Positions 54,306-64,000 of a DNA stretch of 64,000 bases are shown here, in pieces. The notes under the pieces were generated by a model. That model searched no databases. It was not told the DNA's origin and saw only the letters and a program-made list of their open reading frames with translations. Made by a program: the position numbers and the translations under genes. How positions within the stretch are numbered: position 1 is the stretch's first letter; each line of letters starts with the position of its first letter. The stretch is from Silene conica (Eukaryota; Streptophyta; Magnoliopsida; Caryophyllales; Caryophyllaceae): assembly GCA_029255685.2 (NCBI GenBank), contig CM055313.2:23351079-23415078 (forward strand), written 5' to 3'.

Positions 54306-56635
54306 TTAGTAACAAAAAATTGAGACTTAACTTTATCACAACTTACCAATGTAAATTATGCTCATATGAATCTAGTGACATAAACTTGCTTGTGGGCTAA
54401 TGTCTACTCAAATAAGATGCATAAAAATTGAACTTTATGATGAAACTATTAAATCATATTCATTGCTTAACTCCTGTGGGTAGATTACGAAACATAATTT
54501 AATATAACACCCTAATTAATTCATACAAATACAATAAGATTCCTGTGGGTAAGTCTAATCATATAACGTATAATTAATTACAATTAAATGTCTAATCTCC
54601 ACATGTGATTTTGAATAAAATTTAAACAATTAAAGATGCCGTGGCTACTCTCTAATTAATAAATTTAAAATCACTTGACATTTAAAAATAGGGTAAATTG
54701 ATAATTACTACCAACATAACTACTCATTTACACAATCACTACCTACATAATAAAACTTTTATAATCACTAGCATAAAAGTAACTCCGTCAACAAAAACAA
54801 TACCATTTGGTCGGAAAACCTCATTAAAGACGAGAAACTCAAATTTTCTTCCTAATATCATATTTTTTATCCCTAAACTACCCCTCCCATGCTATTTAAT
54901 ATTCTTTCTATTCCTTCCTTCTTCCCCCTCCCAGTTCACGCTACTTCCCCTCTTCCTCTTCTTTAATTCTCTTGTCCGGAAAGCATAAGAAAGAAGGAGC
55001 GAACATTTGAAAAAATGGTTTGACGAAGAAATCAATCAAAAGATGTTGTGTTTGATGATTTGAAAAAACGGTTTGATGAAGAAATCATGTTTCTTCTTTG
55101 AATGATCCTCTCTTTACCATTGATGAGGTAAGTTTATGATTTGAAAATCAAAATCAATTGCATGAAGGAGATAATAAGATAATCACTTTAGGCTTACAGC
55201 ATTATCAGAAAGAAAAATAGAAAATTAATTAATACACTAAATTAGCAAAATACCACCGTGAAAAGCCATGAAAGATTGAAAATTTAATCGAATATCAATA
55301 TTTCAATGCACAAAACACAACATTACCAGTAATCCATCAACAAAATTCAATTAAAGAATGAAAATTGAACGAAAAAACAAACAATCTAACAAATTAATGA
55401 AATTAACTTCTGCTTTCAGCTAACCCCATCTCCATCTATTGAAGTGATTTGGGTAATTTAGCAAAACACCATAGTCAACAACAGAAAATACTAGCAAACT
55501 GATTCTGAGTTATGAGTTTAAATTGTTTTTCAAACACAATCGAAAGTGAATATGGGAGATTAGTAAGGGACGATCAGTGTTGGAAAGGAAAGTGAAATTG
55601 TCAGCAACATGATGAATTGGGTTTGATAAATTTTTATGTTGGGTTTGATTGATTTCTTCATCAAACGTTTAGTTTAATTCAAAAGAAAGAAGAAATCAAT
55701 CGAAAGGTGTTGGGTTTGATGAATTGATAAATCAATCTTTCTTCTTTCTTATGCTGGGTTTGATGAATTGAAAGAAGGAATTTACTCCTTAAGCATATAA
55801 TAGATGAATACAAAATTTATCTGGGTTTGATGAAGAATCAATCAAAAGGAAGAAGGAGGAACAATTATTTGAAGTAAATTGGGAAATTTTCAACTGGGTT
55901 TGATGAATTGGGTTGATGAATTTTTGCTGAATTTTGGAACTGAATGAGAACTTGATGAGTTAAGTGAAGGGTAAAATGGTCAATTTAGTTCTTAATTCAA
56001 GAGACCGGCCAAATGGTATTGTTTTTGTTGACGGAGTTACTTTTATGGTAGTGATTATGAAAGGTTTATTAAGTAGTTATGTTGGTAGTGATTAACATTA
56101 ATATATACACTTGACTTTATGTATATACAAAAAAAAAAAGACAAGTACGTATATCTTAAACAAAATATGGACAAATTATCATTACTTTATTTATTCATAA
56201 GGGAAAATTTTTGAATACCAAAGAAACAAAGAGGTACACAAGACAAAAAATGAAAATAAAGTAGTGTTGAATAAACACACTGGCACCATGTGAATAAACA
56301 TCTCTCCATATAAAAGATGCCAATATCATACGTGTAAACTTTCAACAAAAACATAATAAATCATGAGAGTCTCCTTCAACCTCTCGACAAAACCAAAAAT
56401 AAACCCAGATTTTGCGCATACTATAAATATTGAATAGGCAAGATCTTCATCCCTAACCTCCGTTAGACCTCATAACAAAACCCAGAAAACCATAAAAATT
56501 CCAGACACCGAAAAGAAAACGAGGAAACAGAATATATTCAAACCAGATTCAGATGGAAAAGAGAGGACAACAGCAGTAATAAACGACGACGGAAACTGAA
56601 GGCGGAAATCGACAAGCAAGACAGAGGCCATTAAG
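54306..56635 (-). other. Copia 5' leader with a nested element
   Basis: There is no coding region between primer site and gag. 54306-54690 repeats TCCTGTGGGTA and AATTAATT words. 56098-56635 is the primer-proximal leader, with a run of GGAAACTGAAGGCGGAAAT-type purine-rich sequence. Confidence 0.7.
54694..56097. mobile_element. Non-autonomous element with long TIRs, nested in copia leader
   Basis: TACTACCAACATAACTAC at the left is inverted at the right, and the inverted repeat continues through AAGTAACTCCGTCAACAAAA and ACAATACCATTTGGTCGG, about 125 bp in all. The interior (54900-55980) has repeated GGGTTTGATGAATTG and AAGAAATCAATC words and no gene. It resembles the element at 3594-4356 in terminal words. 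Confidence 0.75.
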
Positions 56636-56647
56636 GCTCTGATACCA
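56636..56647 (-). promoter_or_regulatory. Copia primer binding site
   Basis: GCTCTGATACCA on the plus strand is TGGTATCAGAGC on the minus strand, two bases from the 5' LTR. It matches initiator-Met tRNA. Confidence 0.95.
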
Positions 56648-56649
56648 AA

Positions 56650-57135
56650 TGTAAGTTATTTATTCTTAATTAGTATGTTTAATATTACTGAACAACATAC
56701 AACTGATTAAATAAAAGCGGAAGCGATAAATAGGATCGAAAATAAAACCTCCAGCCATTGCTAATCGGATTCCTGAACAGCTTTATCAACCCAAAGTATT
56801 AATCTGATTTTCTGAAGAACATTGTAGTCGTCTGATTTCGGTTCCAAACCCTCACTGCTCACTTATTTAGATGGTGTAATTTTTTTAAGGGAGAGTAGAT
56901 TTAGTGACCTAATTAATAGAATATGTATTCTCTTATATACTGCTCTTTCCATCAAAGAGCAGTGTTTGAACGCAACACAAATAAGGGAGTAGTTTCCTAG
57001 ATGGGAGAGAATTAAGAGACAGTTTAGAGTCCATAGTATGACTGCCTCATTAATGAGCCATATAATTAGGATTTGTATAAGACTATTAATATTATTAATA
57101 ATAATATCTAGTTAATTAATTATAAAAATCCAACA
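56650..57135 (-). repeat. Copia 5' LTR (486 bp)
   Basis: It is the upstream LTR in element orientation. It starts TGTAAGTTATTTATTC and ends AAAAATCCAACA, followed by the target repeat TGTAA. Confidence 0.95.
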
Positions 57136-57286
57136 TGTAACTCTAGTTGAAATTCAGAAATCGGAACAGAAAACATGTCCTTGGACTGTTGGACAGCAAA
57201 TTGAAATTGGAAGACACAGAGAAAAGGAGCAACTTACTGAGAAGACCCGGAGTTGCGGAAAAAGGCACAATCCTTCCCATGTATGA
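57136..57286 (+). pseudogene. Possible exon interrupted by the copia element
   Basis: If the copia element is removed, a TTGCAG acceptor-like site at 49501-49506 is followed by an open frame. It reads HVTLVEIQKSEQKTCPWTVG and then QQIEIGRHREKEQLTEKTRS to a TGA at 57284. I recognise no domain. A minus-strand frame (57545-57234) also stays open over this stretch. The evidence is only the open frame and splice-like site, so this may be chance. Confidence 0.25.
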
Positions 57287-58175
57287 CTTCTTGTATTTTA
57301 CACATTGAGATAACAAGTACAGTATCATAGATTGCTGTTACTTCTCTTGTTCTCGGCGCAACTGTCTTGCTGGAGTATACCTTGATTGTAATGTAGTTCA
57401 AACCAAATGAGAACAGAAGGGAAATGGTGGTGATAAAAGGAAGGATGATTGGGTTACTTTTGAAATTCAGCATGTGTTTATTCCTGCAATGGAACACTCT
57501 CGCGCAATAGTAGTCAGAGTTGTATGAGCCAGCAAACGACAACATTATTCTAGTGCTCTAAAGACCACATTTACGACAAGTCGACAAGTAATGGAAGTAT
57601 CAGATGCACAAAGGCAATTTAGTGAGCTATTTTGATGTGTTTCACACCCAAAGAATAGCGAGTCTTTACTTCCATTAGAAATGGAACAAATGAGCCGGCA
57701 GCCAACCATTGATTAGATAACCAGAAGGTGTTAATCTGCTGGGAAGCGTATAGTGGTTCCTAATGCTGCTGTCAAATTTTCATGACATCTAACATCTGAT
57801 GGATGAAGTTGTTGTTTGAAAAATATACCGTTATTATAGTACTTCATGACACTGTCAGGGAGATTGCAAGTTCTGTTCTAGATACTGTACTTGGCTTAGC
57901 CTTTTCATTTGGTGAAGAATATATCAAATTAGTGTTTTTAATGTGAATAGTTGTCACTCCTGAGTTGTGACTCATCTTTTTTTTTAAAATGAAGATGATG
58001 CGGAATCGCATGGATTCACACTTTTGTCCCTAGTCTTGCCAGTTTTCAATATATATTATCATTGAATCGTCTCTTAATAATCAACTTTTCCGACTCCATT
58101 CTTATTCATGACTCATAGTTTGATGCATAGTTGTAACAGATCACCCACAGTATATCAGTTACTGTATTCTTGCAG
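57287..58175. other. No gene seen
   Basis: The composition is less AT-rich than the flanks, which fits old untranslated or intronic DNA, but no domain or consistent splice structure was found on either strand. Confidence 0.4.
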
Positions 58176-58269
58176 CAACGCTGAGTTTCCTACTCAGTTA
58201 ATGGTGCTGGTGGATGCTAATAGTACCATTTACAATGCAGTACATGAAACTTTTGGGTACCATCTTCGG
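58176..58269 (+). other. Possible orphan exon
   Basis: A strong acceptor (TATTCTTGCAG) and a consensus donor (CGG-GTAAGT) bound 94 bp with an open frame reading NAEFPTQLMVLVDANSTIYN and AVHETFGYHLR. The family is not recognised. No neighbouring exons were found, so this may be a remnant or chance. Confidence 0.3.
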
Positions 58270-59773
58270 GTAAGTCGTGGTATCTCATTGTTGTTTTTCT
58301 CCTTTCCTTGCGGTTTCCCTCCTTTATTCACCCCTTCACGAATGGCATGCGCCTTCATAACGAGCAGTCATTAATAAGTTGGTTGATATTCTGTAAGAGG
58401 TTACTTGACATTTAACTTAACTACGTCAAACAGTCCACAACACGATTCAGCCTTGTCCCATTAACACCCCTCTGAAATAGACTATGGCGCTCTCGTTTTT
58501 GCGAGAGCATTAAGAAATAGTCATAAGTTACATGCGTAGAAACGATTGACATGTCCGCCTCTAGTATTATTGCCGCAATTATGTAGAAGTTCTATTTCAG
58601 AAGTCTAGTACACAACAGTGATCTAGAATCGCATCAATAGAGTGTTACTGTGTTAGGGGTAACTAGGGTTGGTGGTTAAAGTTTCACACAATCAAGGATC
58701 CACCCGTCTTCTGCATTCCATTATGTGTATCTCAAATCGTCATCAATTCACCTACTCTCCATCGAAATCACTTCAACAGCTTACTAGTTTACTACGTACT
58801 TGTCAACAAAACTTAGTAACTGTTGACATTGATCAACCATGAATGTAATCTCGTTATCATGAATATAGCAAGCGTTATAAGACCATGTTTAGCCCTAGTT
58901 CCTATATTAATTTTTTTTTTTTTTTTTTTAACCTGCTCTCAAGCCCTATCTCTTTATTTTTATCTTTTATCAAGATCTACCTTAACCTACCTTTAATCTA
59001 TCCATTTTTACACTAAACAAGGTCTTAAAAGTGTTTCGGGAGGTTCAAATTGGACCGCATAGACCTAGTTTCTTCAAAGATGTTCCAACCTTTTAATTTC
59101 TTTTCCCTTTTATTATTTGTTATTTTTTTTGTCTTTATTTAAGAAATATACCTACTTAGCCCAACCTATAATTGTTGTCCAATAATTGAATTGAATGTTT
59201 GAAAATGAAGTTTGAAGTTGCAAAATCAAGGTGAGGTCAATTAGATGAGATTGGTACTTGGTACTTGGTAGTATCAACTAACAGGAGAGACAGTCAGTAA
59301 AATGCAAGTAAAGTTTGGTCCCCATTATTTTTCTACTTTTTTCCAACATACTTCTTAAAAAATGTGTCAATTACTACAATTGTGCTCAATACCATGATCA
59401 TAGGCTCCCCCTGTTGCAGCCTTTTTGTAATACAAATTGTCGACATATTCTTGACAAGCTGAAGAAGTATATTTCTATCTTATAATAAAGCAAGTGGGAA
59501 GACGAGTGAGAGGAAATAAAGCATTTCATGGGTAGTGCAACCTGCATGTTGGGAGAGGGTTACTATCCGACTACAACTTGTAACAGATAATATATCCGTC
59601 TTCAATGAGAATTTGTGTTTTTAATATCCTTTCTCTTTTCTTGTTAGGTTAGCTATTGGGACCCTCTTCTCCACCATTCTCTTCCTCTTTCAAGATTCCT
59701 CTTAAATTACCCAACTTTATACCCCCGAATTATTTGAACTTAACCGAACTTATAGAGCCTGAACTTAGGTAAA
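58270..59773. other. Intergenic DNA, one short inverted repeat
   Basis: TCTGAAATAGA (58471) and its inverse TCTATTTCAGA (58591) are 131 bp apart end to end. They enclose a compact hairpin GCTCTCG-TTTTTG-CGAGAGC (58489-58508). This could be a tiny MITE or a fold-back transcript. A T-run lies at 58912-58929. No gene was seen in the rest. Confidence 0.4.
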
Positions 59774-59781
59774 CTTACGGG

Positions 59782-59967
59782 CTATGTTACTCAGACTCGT
59801 TTAGAAGTACCCGACACGGGTACGTGTCCAAGTGTCGGACTCAGCCATGTTATTGAAAAATATGCACATTTTGCTCTAAAATGAGGTGTCCATGTGTCAT
59901 ACCCATGTCCGAGTGTCGAGTGTCGGACACGGTACGCGAGGAAATTAGAAGAGTCGGAGTAACATAG
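59782..59967. mobile_element. hAT-like MITE, 186 bp
   Basis: Termini CTATGTTACTCAGACTC and, inverted, CTATGTTACTCCGACTC are flanked by exact CTTACGGG octamers (59774-59781 and 59968-59975). The interior has GTGTCGGACACGG-type palindromic words. Confidence 0.9.
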
Positions 59968-59975
59968 CTTACGGG

Positions 59976-60552
59976 ACTTGGCCGAACCAAAGTGAACTGA
60001 TATTGGTCCACTGATACCAGACTGCAAACTGATTTTTAAGTTCGATGAGAATTAAGTTGTGTTATTGATTACGAGATGAAGATTGAAACCGAGATACAAA
60101 CATACAATACAATGGAATAACTGTCAGTCTACTCTAGACACCAGGGTTGATAAATGTGGATCATTTTTACCAATTTAGATCATTGTGTTTAGTTCTACAT
60201 ATTCAAGACTGGATTAGAGCTAACGGAGATACGTTATACGACATTGTTGCCATCTGAGATCATTGTGTTTAGTTCAACAATTTAGACTCGATTAGTGCTT
60301 ACAAGAGTTAACCCGACACTGTAAATATATCGATAGATGGGACGAGAACGTGAATTGCAGTACTGTAAATTTTGTCTGTGAATCATTAAATGGAGTGAAA
60401 TCATTCTGAAAAATACTAGATCTATACAATCAAACATGGCCCCAGAACTCCAAATCACAGACAATTATATGCATTTTTGGATCACAACTGACAGAATATT
60501 CTTGAATCCCAGAAAAAAAACCAGAAAAATGGGATCTTTATATCTGCAAATT
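59976..60552. other. Intergenic DNA downstream of the DeSI gene
   Basis: It contains a direct repeat of GATCATTGTGTTTAGTTC (60178 and 60259). The DeSI 3' untranslated region should lie at the right side. No other gene was seen. Confidence 0.5.
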
Positions 60553-61544
60553 CTAGGAGCTGCTAATAGTAGGAGAACCCAAAATCAAAGGTGAAGATGG
60601 AGTAACTAATGGCTTTCTTGGTGTACACTTACTTGCAGGAGTAGTCGTCTTTTCGGAAAGCGATAAAGAAGAAGAAGAAGTTGATGACGATGAATTGGAT
60701 GATGGTGTTATTGTTAACCCCTTTGATGTATTGCTCTTAACTTTTTTGTCTTCCTCTATTATCGTCTGTTCTTTCCTCTGCTGCCCGATTCTCAACATTG
60801 TTACACTTGCTGGAATCATACAATTGCATAGAAACCCTGCACAATTTATTTTTACCAAATCTGAGTATCAGGTTCAAATTCCAGCTTAATAACAACGACA
60901 ACATAACCCCAGTGTCTCAAATACTCCGGAACCCCGTGTATCTGGGCTATACTAAGGTAAAGGTAAGGGGGTCATAAGAATTGCATCTGAGTTTATATTG
61001 AATATTTACCGATTCTTGCAAGGCGATTTACCCAACTAGGAATTGGATTTCCAGAAAGTCTAATACAAGCATCATTGCAGAAATGGTTACAGTTTTTGGT
61101 AATGAGATTATAAGCATTTCCTCTGTATTCCTTTGCCAATTCCTCCATAAGTTTCTTAACTTCATCTGCAGTTAACTCTGTCCATCCTACCAAAATCGCT
61201 TTCCTGAACATAAATCCTTGACATTGTTTCGGCTCCCCTTCGAAAATCCCGGTGCTTGGGTACTCGTGTGCTCCGAATGCATACTCTACTCCATGAACTG
61301 AGAAAACCAAAAAATGAAAATAATAAAACTTCCATTATTCATTTAATATTTTGTATACATACGGGTTATTAATATAATATAATATAATATAATATAATAT
61401 GGTTTAATTACCTTGAACTCCAGAGTGATAGACTCCTAAACCAAACCAATAGGCGTAACCATTGATGGGTGTAATATCGTAGACATTAAGATAAACAGGA
61501 ATTGAACCCCCGACATCAACACAAGAGTTCCTCCTACACAACAT
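60553..61544 (-). CDS. PPPDE/DeSI-like peptidase, 3 exons
   Basis: The exons are 61544-61412, 61297-61010 and 60836-60553, with GT-AG junctions and consistent phases, giving 234 residues. The start MLCRRNSCVDVGGS lies just before the domain, as in plant homologues. The PPPDE fold is clear: VYLNVYDITPINGYAYWFGL, GVYHSGVQVHGVEYAFGAHE with the catalytic His, and NLITKNCNHFCNDACIRLSG with the catalytic Cys, then GNPIPSWVNRLARIGFLCNC. The C-terminal 75 residues are Ser/Thr-rich and variable. Family members act as deSUMOylating or deubiquitinating cysteine peptidases. All key residues are present and no break is seen; it is the only clearly intact ordinary gene in the window. Intron 2 contains a SINE-like fragment. 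Confidence 0.92.
60862..60975 (+). mobile_element. SINE-like fragment in DeSI intron 2
   Basis: It carries a B box GGTTCAAATTCC (60870-60881) followed by AACAACGACAACATAACCCC, AGTGTCTCAAATA and CCCCGTGTATCTGGG. This order is common in the 3' part of tRNA-derived plant SINEs. The head with the A box is missing or too diverged. Confidence 0.5.
61371..61400. repeat. (TAATA)n microsatellite in DeSI intron 1
   Basis: Six or so pentamer units just inside intron 1. It has no visible effect on the splice sites. Confidence 0.85.
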
Positions 61545-63087
61545 TATGTCTTACTATCATAACTAGTACTCCACTACTTCATGTATAACATGTACATATA
61601 GGAGATTAGGAGTATGTGTTGTTGTTATATGGTATAGATAATAGAAATGCACTCATGCTAAGCACTTGCTGCACTTGCTTGTTGTTGTTGGCCTAAAATG
61701 ACCCATTTTTACTAGCAAAAGATTTACTAAAATGAAAATACAAGTTCGGGTTCTTAACGCTAAAAAGGGTAAAACTTCGAGTCTCGATTGTAGGGTTAAT
61801 TTAGAATATTGATGATGGAAAATGGGGATCTCATGGATGGAAGAGTCCACACCTAGTTTGGTTAATATTAAAATGTAAGTAAATTAAGGGTGGATTATTG
61901 GATCTATGAGATTATATTAAAAAAAAAAAAAAAAAAAAGGGTGAAAAGGAGTATCATAGGAGAGAAAAGGGGGGTTGGTCACAGCTTTGTTAGCTGTCTT
62001 GTTTCACTTCATCTTCAATTTTATGAATTTTGAATTGGCGTTTTGCATTTTTTAGGGGAGAAAGTAACGTACATTGATAATGGGGTTTGGTGGGGTATAT
62101 TATACTTCATGCTAATCCTATGATGTTCAATTGTTCATTACATGCTCTTCTTCAAAATGGTCATAATTAAATCGGATAAATGCATTTTTTGGGCCGGGTT
62201 TGAATTGAATTACTTTAAATTACGATATTTTTGGGTCAACATGTCTTCGGGTCACTTTTAGATTGAGTCACTTCAAATCGGATCATTCTGGGTCATGATT
62301 TTACATTAACATATTATTGGGTCACTTTTGGTTAAGGTTACTTTAGGCCCGGGTCATTTCAAATCAGGTCGTTGTGGATTGAGTCGTTTGGTTATTTCGG
62401 GTCATGATTTTGCATCAATACAAGTATTTCCATTCAGTTTAATTCAATCGGATCGTTCTGGGTTACTCAAGTTCAGGTCACTTTGGGTCGGGCCACTTTC
62501 GGGTTTTTCGGGTCTCAAGTCAACCTTATCGAATCGGGTCGGCTTTGTCAGGTTCAAGCATAGGTCTATAACCATCTTAAATGTAAAACGAATTAAATAT
62601 TACCTCATAAGGTAAATAAAGTTTAAATAAAACAAGATTTACGGTTTTTTTTTTCTCCATTTACCTATTTAATCGATTTCTTGTATAATATTAGTACTTA
62701 TAAGGTGCGTGCATGTTATGTAGACAAGAAACACATTATTATACTATAGGTACATATATAATTATAAAGGTACATACCTACCATGTATATGTTAATTAGT
62801 TTTCAAGTATGATTCAATAATTCATTAGGGACATTTTAATTATATAGAAGATTCATGAGATATATAATAAAGTACATTTTATAATAATTATTAGTACATA
62901 ACATGTTATTTAATGAACCCTATTGGTTTATACAGGAAGTATAATAAGCTCTAATTTTTTTATTAAATTTATAATTATGATTTTTCAATGAAATAAAGTA
63001 AAATTTGTATTAACCCATAAACTATACTCCGTATAAGTTTCTAAATTTCAAGTAATGCAATAATTATAAATGGAGACATACTTACTA
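61545..63087. other. DeSI 5' flank and decayed repeats, no gene
   Basis: The promoter of the DeSI gene should lie in the first few hundred bases. An A-run is at 61918-61938. From 62190 to 62550 the words GGGTCACTTT, CGGGTCATTTC and TCGGATCATTCTGGGT recur irregularly, a decayed repeat like 48890-49265. 62560-63087 is plain AT-rich DNA. Confidence 0.5.
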
Positions 63088-63212
63088 CTCCCTTTTATTC
63101 TGTCTATTCTTCCCCTTTCCTTTTTACTCAAAAATTAAGGAAATGAATTTGGACCACACAAATCAGTCTATCCCACATGAAATTGAATTTAGACCATAAA
63201 TAGCTTAACAGA
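63088..63212. mobile_element. Stowaway-type MITE, left part, cut by LINE
   Basis: CTCCCTTTTATTCTGTCTAT after a TA looks like a Stowaway left end, and the next 100 bp resemble the Stowaway at 3209. No right end is seen before LINE coding sequence starts at about 63213. Confidence 0.5.
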
Positions 63213-64000
63213 AAAGGAGAGGGATATGTCAAAAGCTTATGATCGGGTGGAATGGAGTTTATTTTTTTACAAAGGGTGTTGGAAAGAATGGGTTTTGATG
63301 CAAAGTGGATAGATCGGGTTATGACTTGTATTTCAACGGTGTCGTTTGCGGTTCTTATTAATGGGAAACCTATGGAGGAATTTAGACCGCAACGAGGTCT
63401 CCGGCAAGGTGACCCATTATCACCTTATTTATTCATTTTGTGTGCTGAAGTTCTTTCGAGCTTGATGAGGAGAGCCACAGAGATGGGGTCCTGGCACGGT
63501 ATTCGGGTAGCTAATGCTGCACCAACTGTTTCTCATTTACTTTTCGCCGACGATAATATCTTTTTCGTTAAAGCAAATATTGAGGAGACCTTGTGTGTTA
63601 AATCCATTTTGAAGGACTATGAGAGCGCGTCGGGGCAAGTGGTGAATTTTGATAAGACAACAGTGTCATTTAGCCGAGGAACGAGAAGGCCGGATAGGAA
63701 TAGGGTGGCGGATTGTCTCGATATTAAAGTGGTGGAGGTTCAGGAGCGGTATCTAGGGTTGCCGACGGTGGTGAGTCATTCGAGGAAGGTAGTGGCGGAT
63801 GTTATTCGCGATAAACTAGGGAAAAAGCTTCGAGGATGGAAGGGGCAATTGTTCTCAAATGCGGGTAGGGAAGTGTTGATAAAGGCGGTAGCCCAATCTA
63901 TCCTGACATAAGCTATGAGTGTGTTTAAATTACCTATTTTATTCTGTGATGATCTTCGATCCCTAGTGACTCGGTTTTGGTGGGGAACGGCGAATGGTAA
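63213..64000 (+). pseudogene. LINE (L1-type) reverse transcriptase, partial
   Basis: It begins inside the RT with DMSKAYDRVEW (a 5'-truncated insertion), shifts frame in a T-run near 63258, then continues LQRVLERMGFDAKWIDRVMT, FRPQRGLRQGDPLSPYLFIL and the catalytic box LLFADD. VQERYLGLPTVVSHSRK and KLRGWKGQLFSNAGREVLIK follow, both standard for plant non-LTR elements. TAA at 63909-63911 interrupts ILT-AMSVFKLP. The same frame stays open to the window edge. The RT acts by target-primed reverse transcription; this copy is dead. Confidence 0.92.

Larger units (their letters stand above)
49516..57135 (-). mobile_element. Ty1/copia retrotransposon, full length, frameshifted
   Basis: The LTRs are 49516-50003 and 56650-57135 and the target repeat TGTAA is exact on both sides (49511-49515 and 57136-57140). 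The primer site complement GCTCTGATACCA is at 56636-56647, and the polypurine complement TTCTCCCACTTGG follows the left LTR. Gag, protease, integrase, reverse transcriptase and RNase H follow in copia order on the minus strand, split by about five frameshifts. A separate TIR element is nested in the leader. Confidence 0.95.

Noticed and set aside
60553-61544. Functional link between the DeSI gene and the Ulp1-like gene
   Set aside because: Both belong to SUMO/ubiquitin peptidase classes, but they are 19 kb apart, in different contexts (ordinary gene versus transposon), with no shared motif.

Overview
This window is plant nuclear DNA, most likely from a eudicot. The evidence is an AT-rich background, GT-AG introns, tRNA-iMet-primed LTR retrotransposons, Stowaway, hAT and Harbinger MITEs, Helitron ends and TA microsatellites. 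No bacterial or organellar gene was seen. Species cannot be fixed from the sequence; a Caryophyllales relative is only a guess. Almost all of the window is transposable-element DNA. One ordinary gene looks intact, a PPPDE/DeSI-type peptidase at 60553-61544 on the minus strand.

Layout. 1-12003 is a bed of small elements: three Helitron-type 3' ends, two copies of a 204-bp-LTR TRIM, three Stowaway MITEs, two hAT elements, one cinnamoyl-CoA-reductase exon split by a hAT insertion, and two elements whose inverted repeats start at (TA)n tracts. One of these carries a long minisatellite. 12004-31870 is a Ty3/gypsy locus with 2.85-kb LTRs. It is not a standard element: both LTRs are preceded by the same integrase/host-gene chimera and the same AGAGA target repeat, so it looks like a 7.36-kb tandem duplication. 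The second LTR is split by a young 9.3-kb gag-only LTR element (TR-GAG type) on the minus strand. The gypsy LTR carries an array of ten 30-nt repeats that sit in hairpins with covarying stems, flanked by two hairpins with GTAA tetraloops.

31871-47730 is the most interesting part. It holds three F-box-like paralogues (the first interrupted by the gypsy locus), a 14-exon Ulp1-like cysteine protease gene on the plus strand with two tandem Ulp1-like domains (the first lacks catalytic residues), and, tail to tail with it, a 4-exon FAR1/MULE transposase gene on the minus strand. All non-coding DNA between and inside these genes, but not the exons, is filled with roughly a hundred or more copies of a short motif (core TGTGAAAC / GTTTCACA, often extended to TGTGAAACTAGAAGCTTAT). 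I read this as a giant Mutator-like element with an element-specific motif system, comparable in layout to the VANDAL/VANC anti-silencing system of Arabidopsis. That functional reading is inference.

47733-64000 holds a third (TA)n-linked element, a SINE-like sequence, a complete but frameshifted Ty1/copia element on the minus strand (49516-57135, TSD TGTAA) with a nested inverted-repeat element, an 8-bp-TSD MITE, the DeSI gene, and at the right edge a 5'-truncated LINE reverse transcriptase running off the window.
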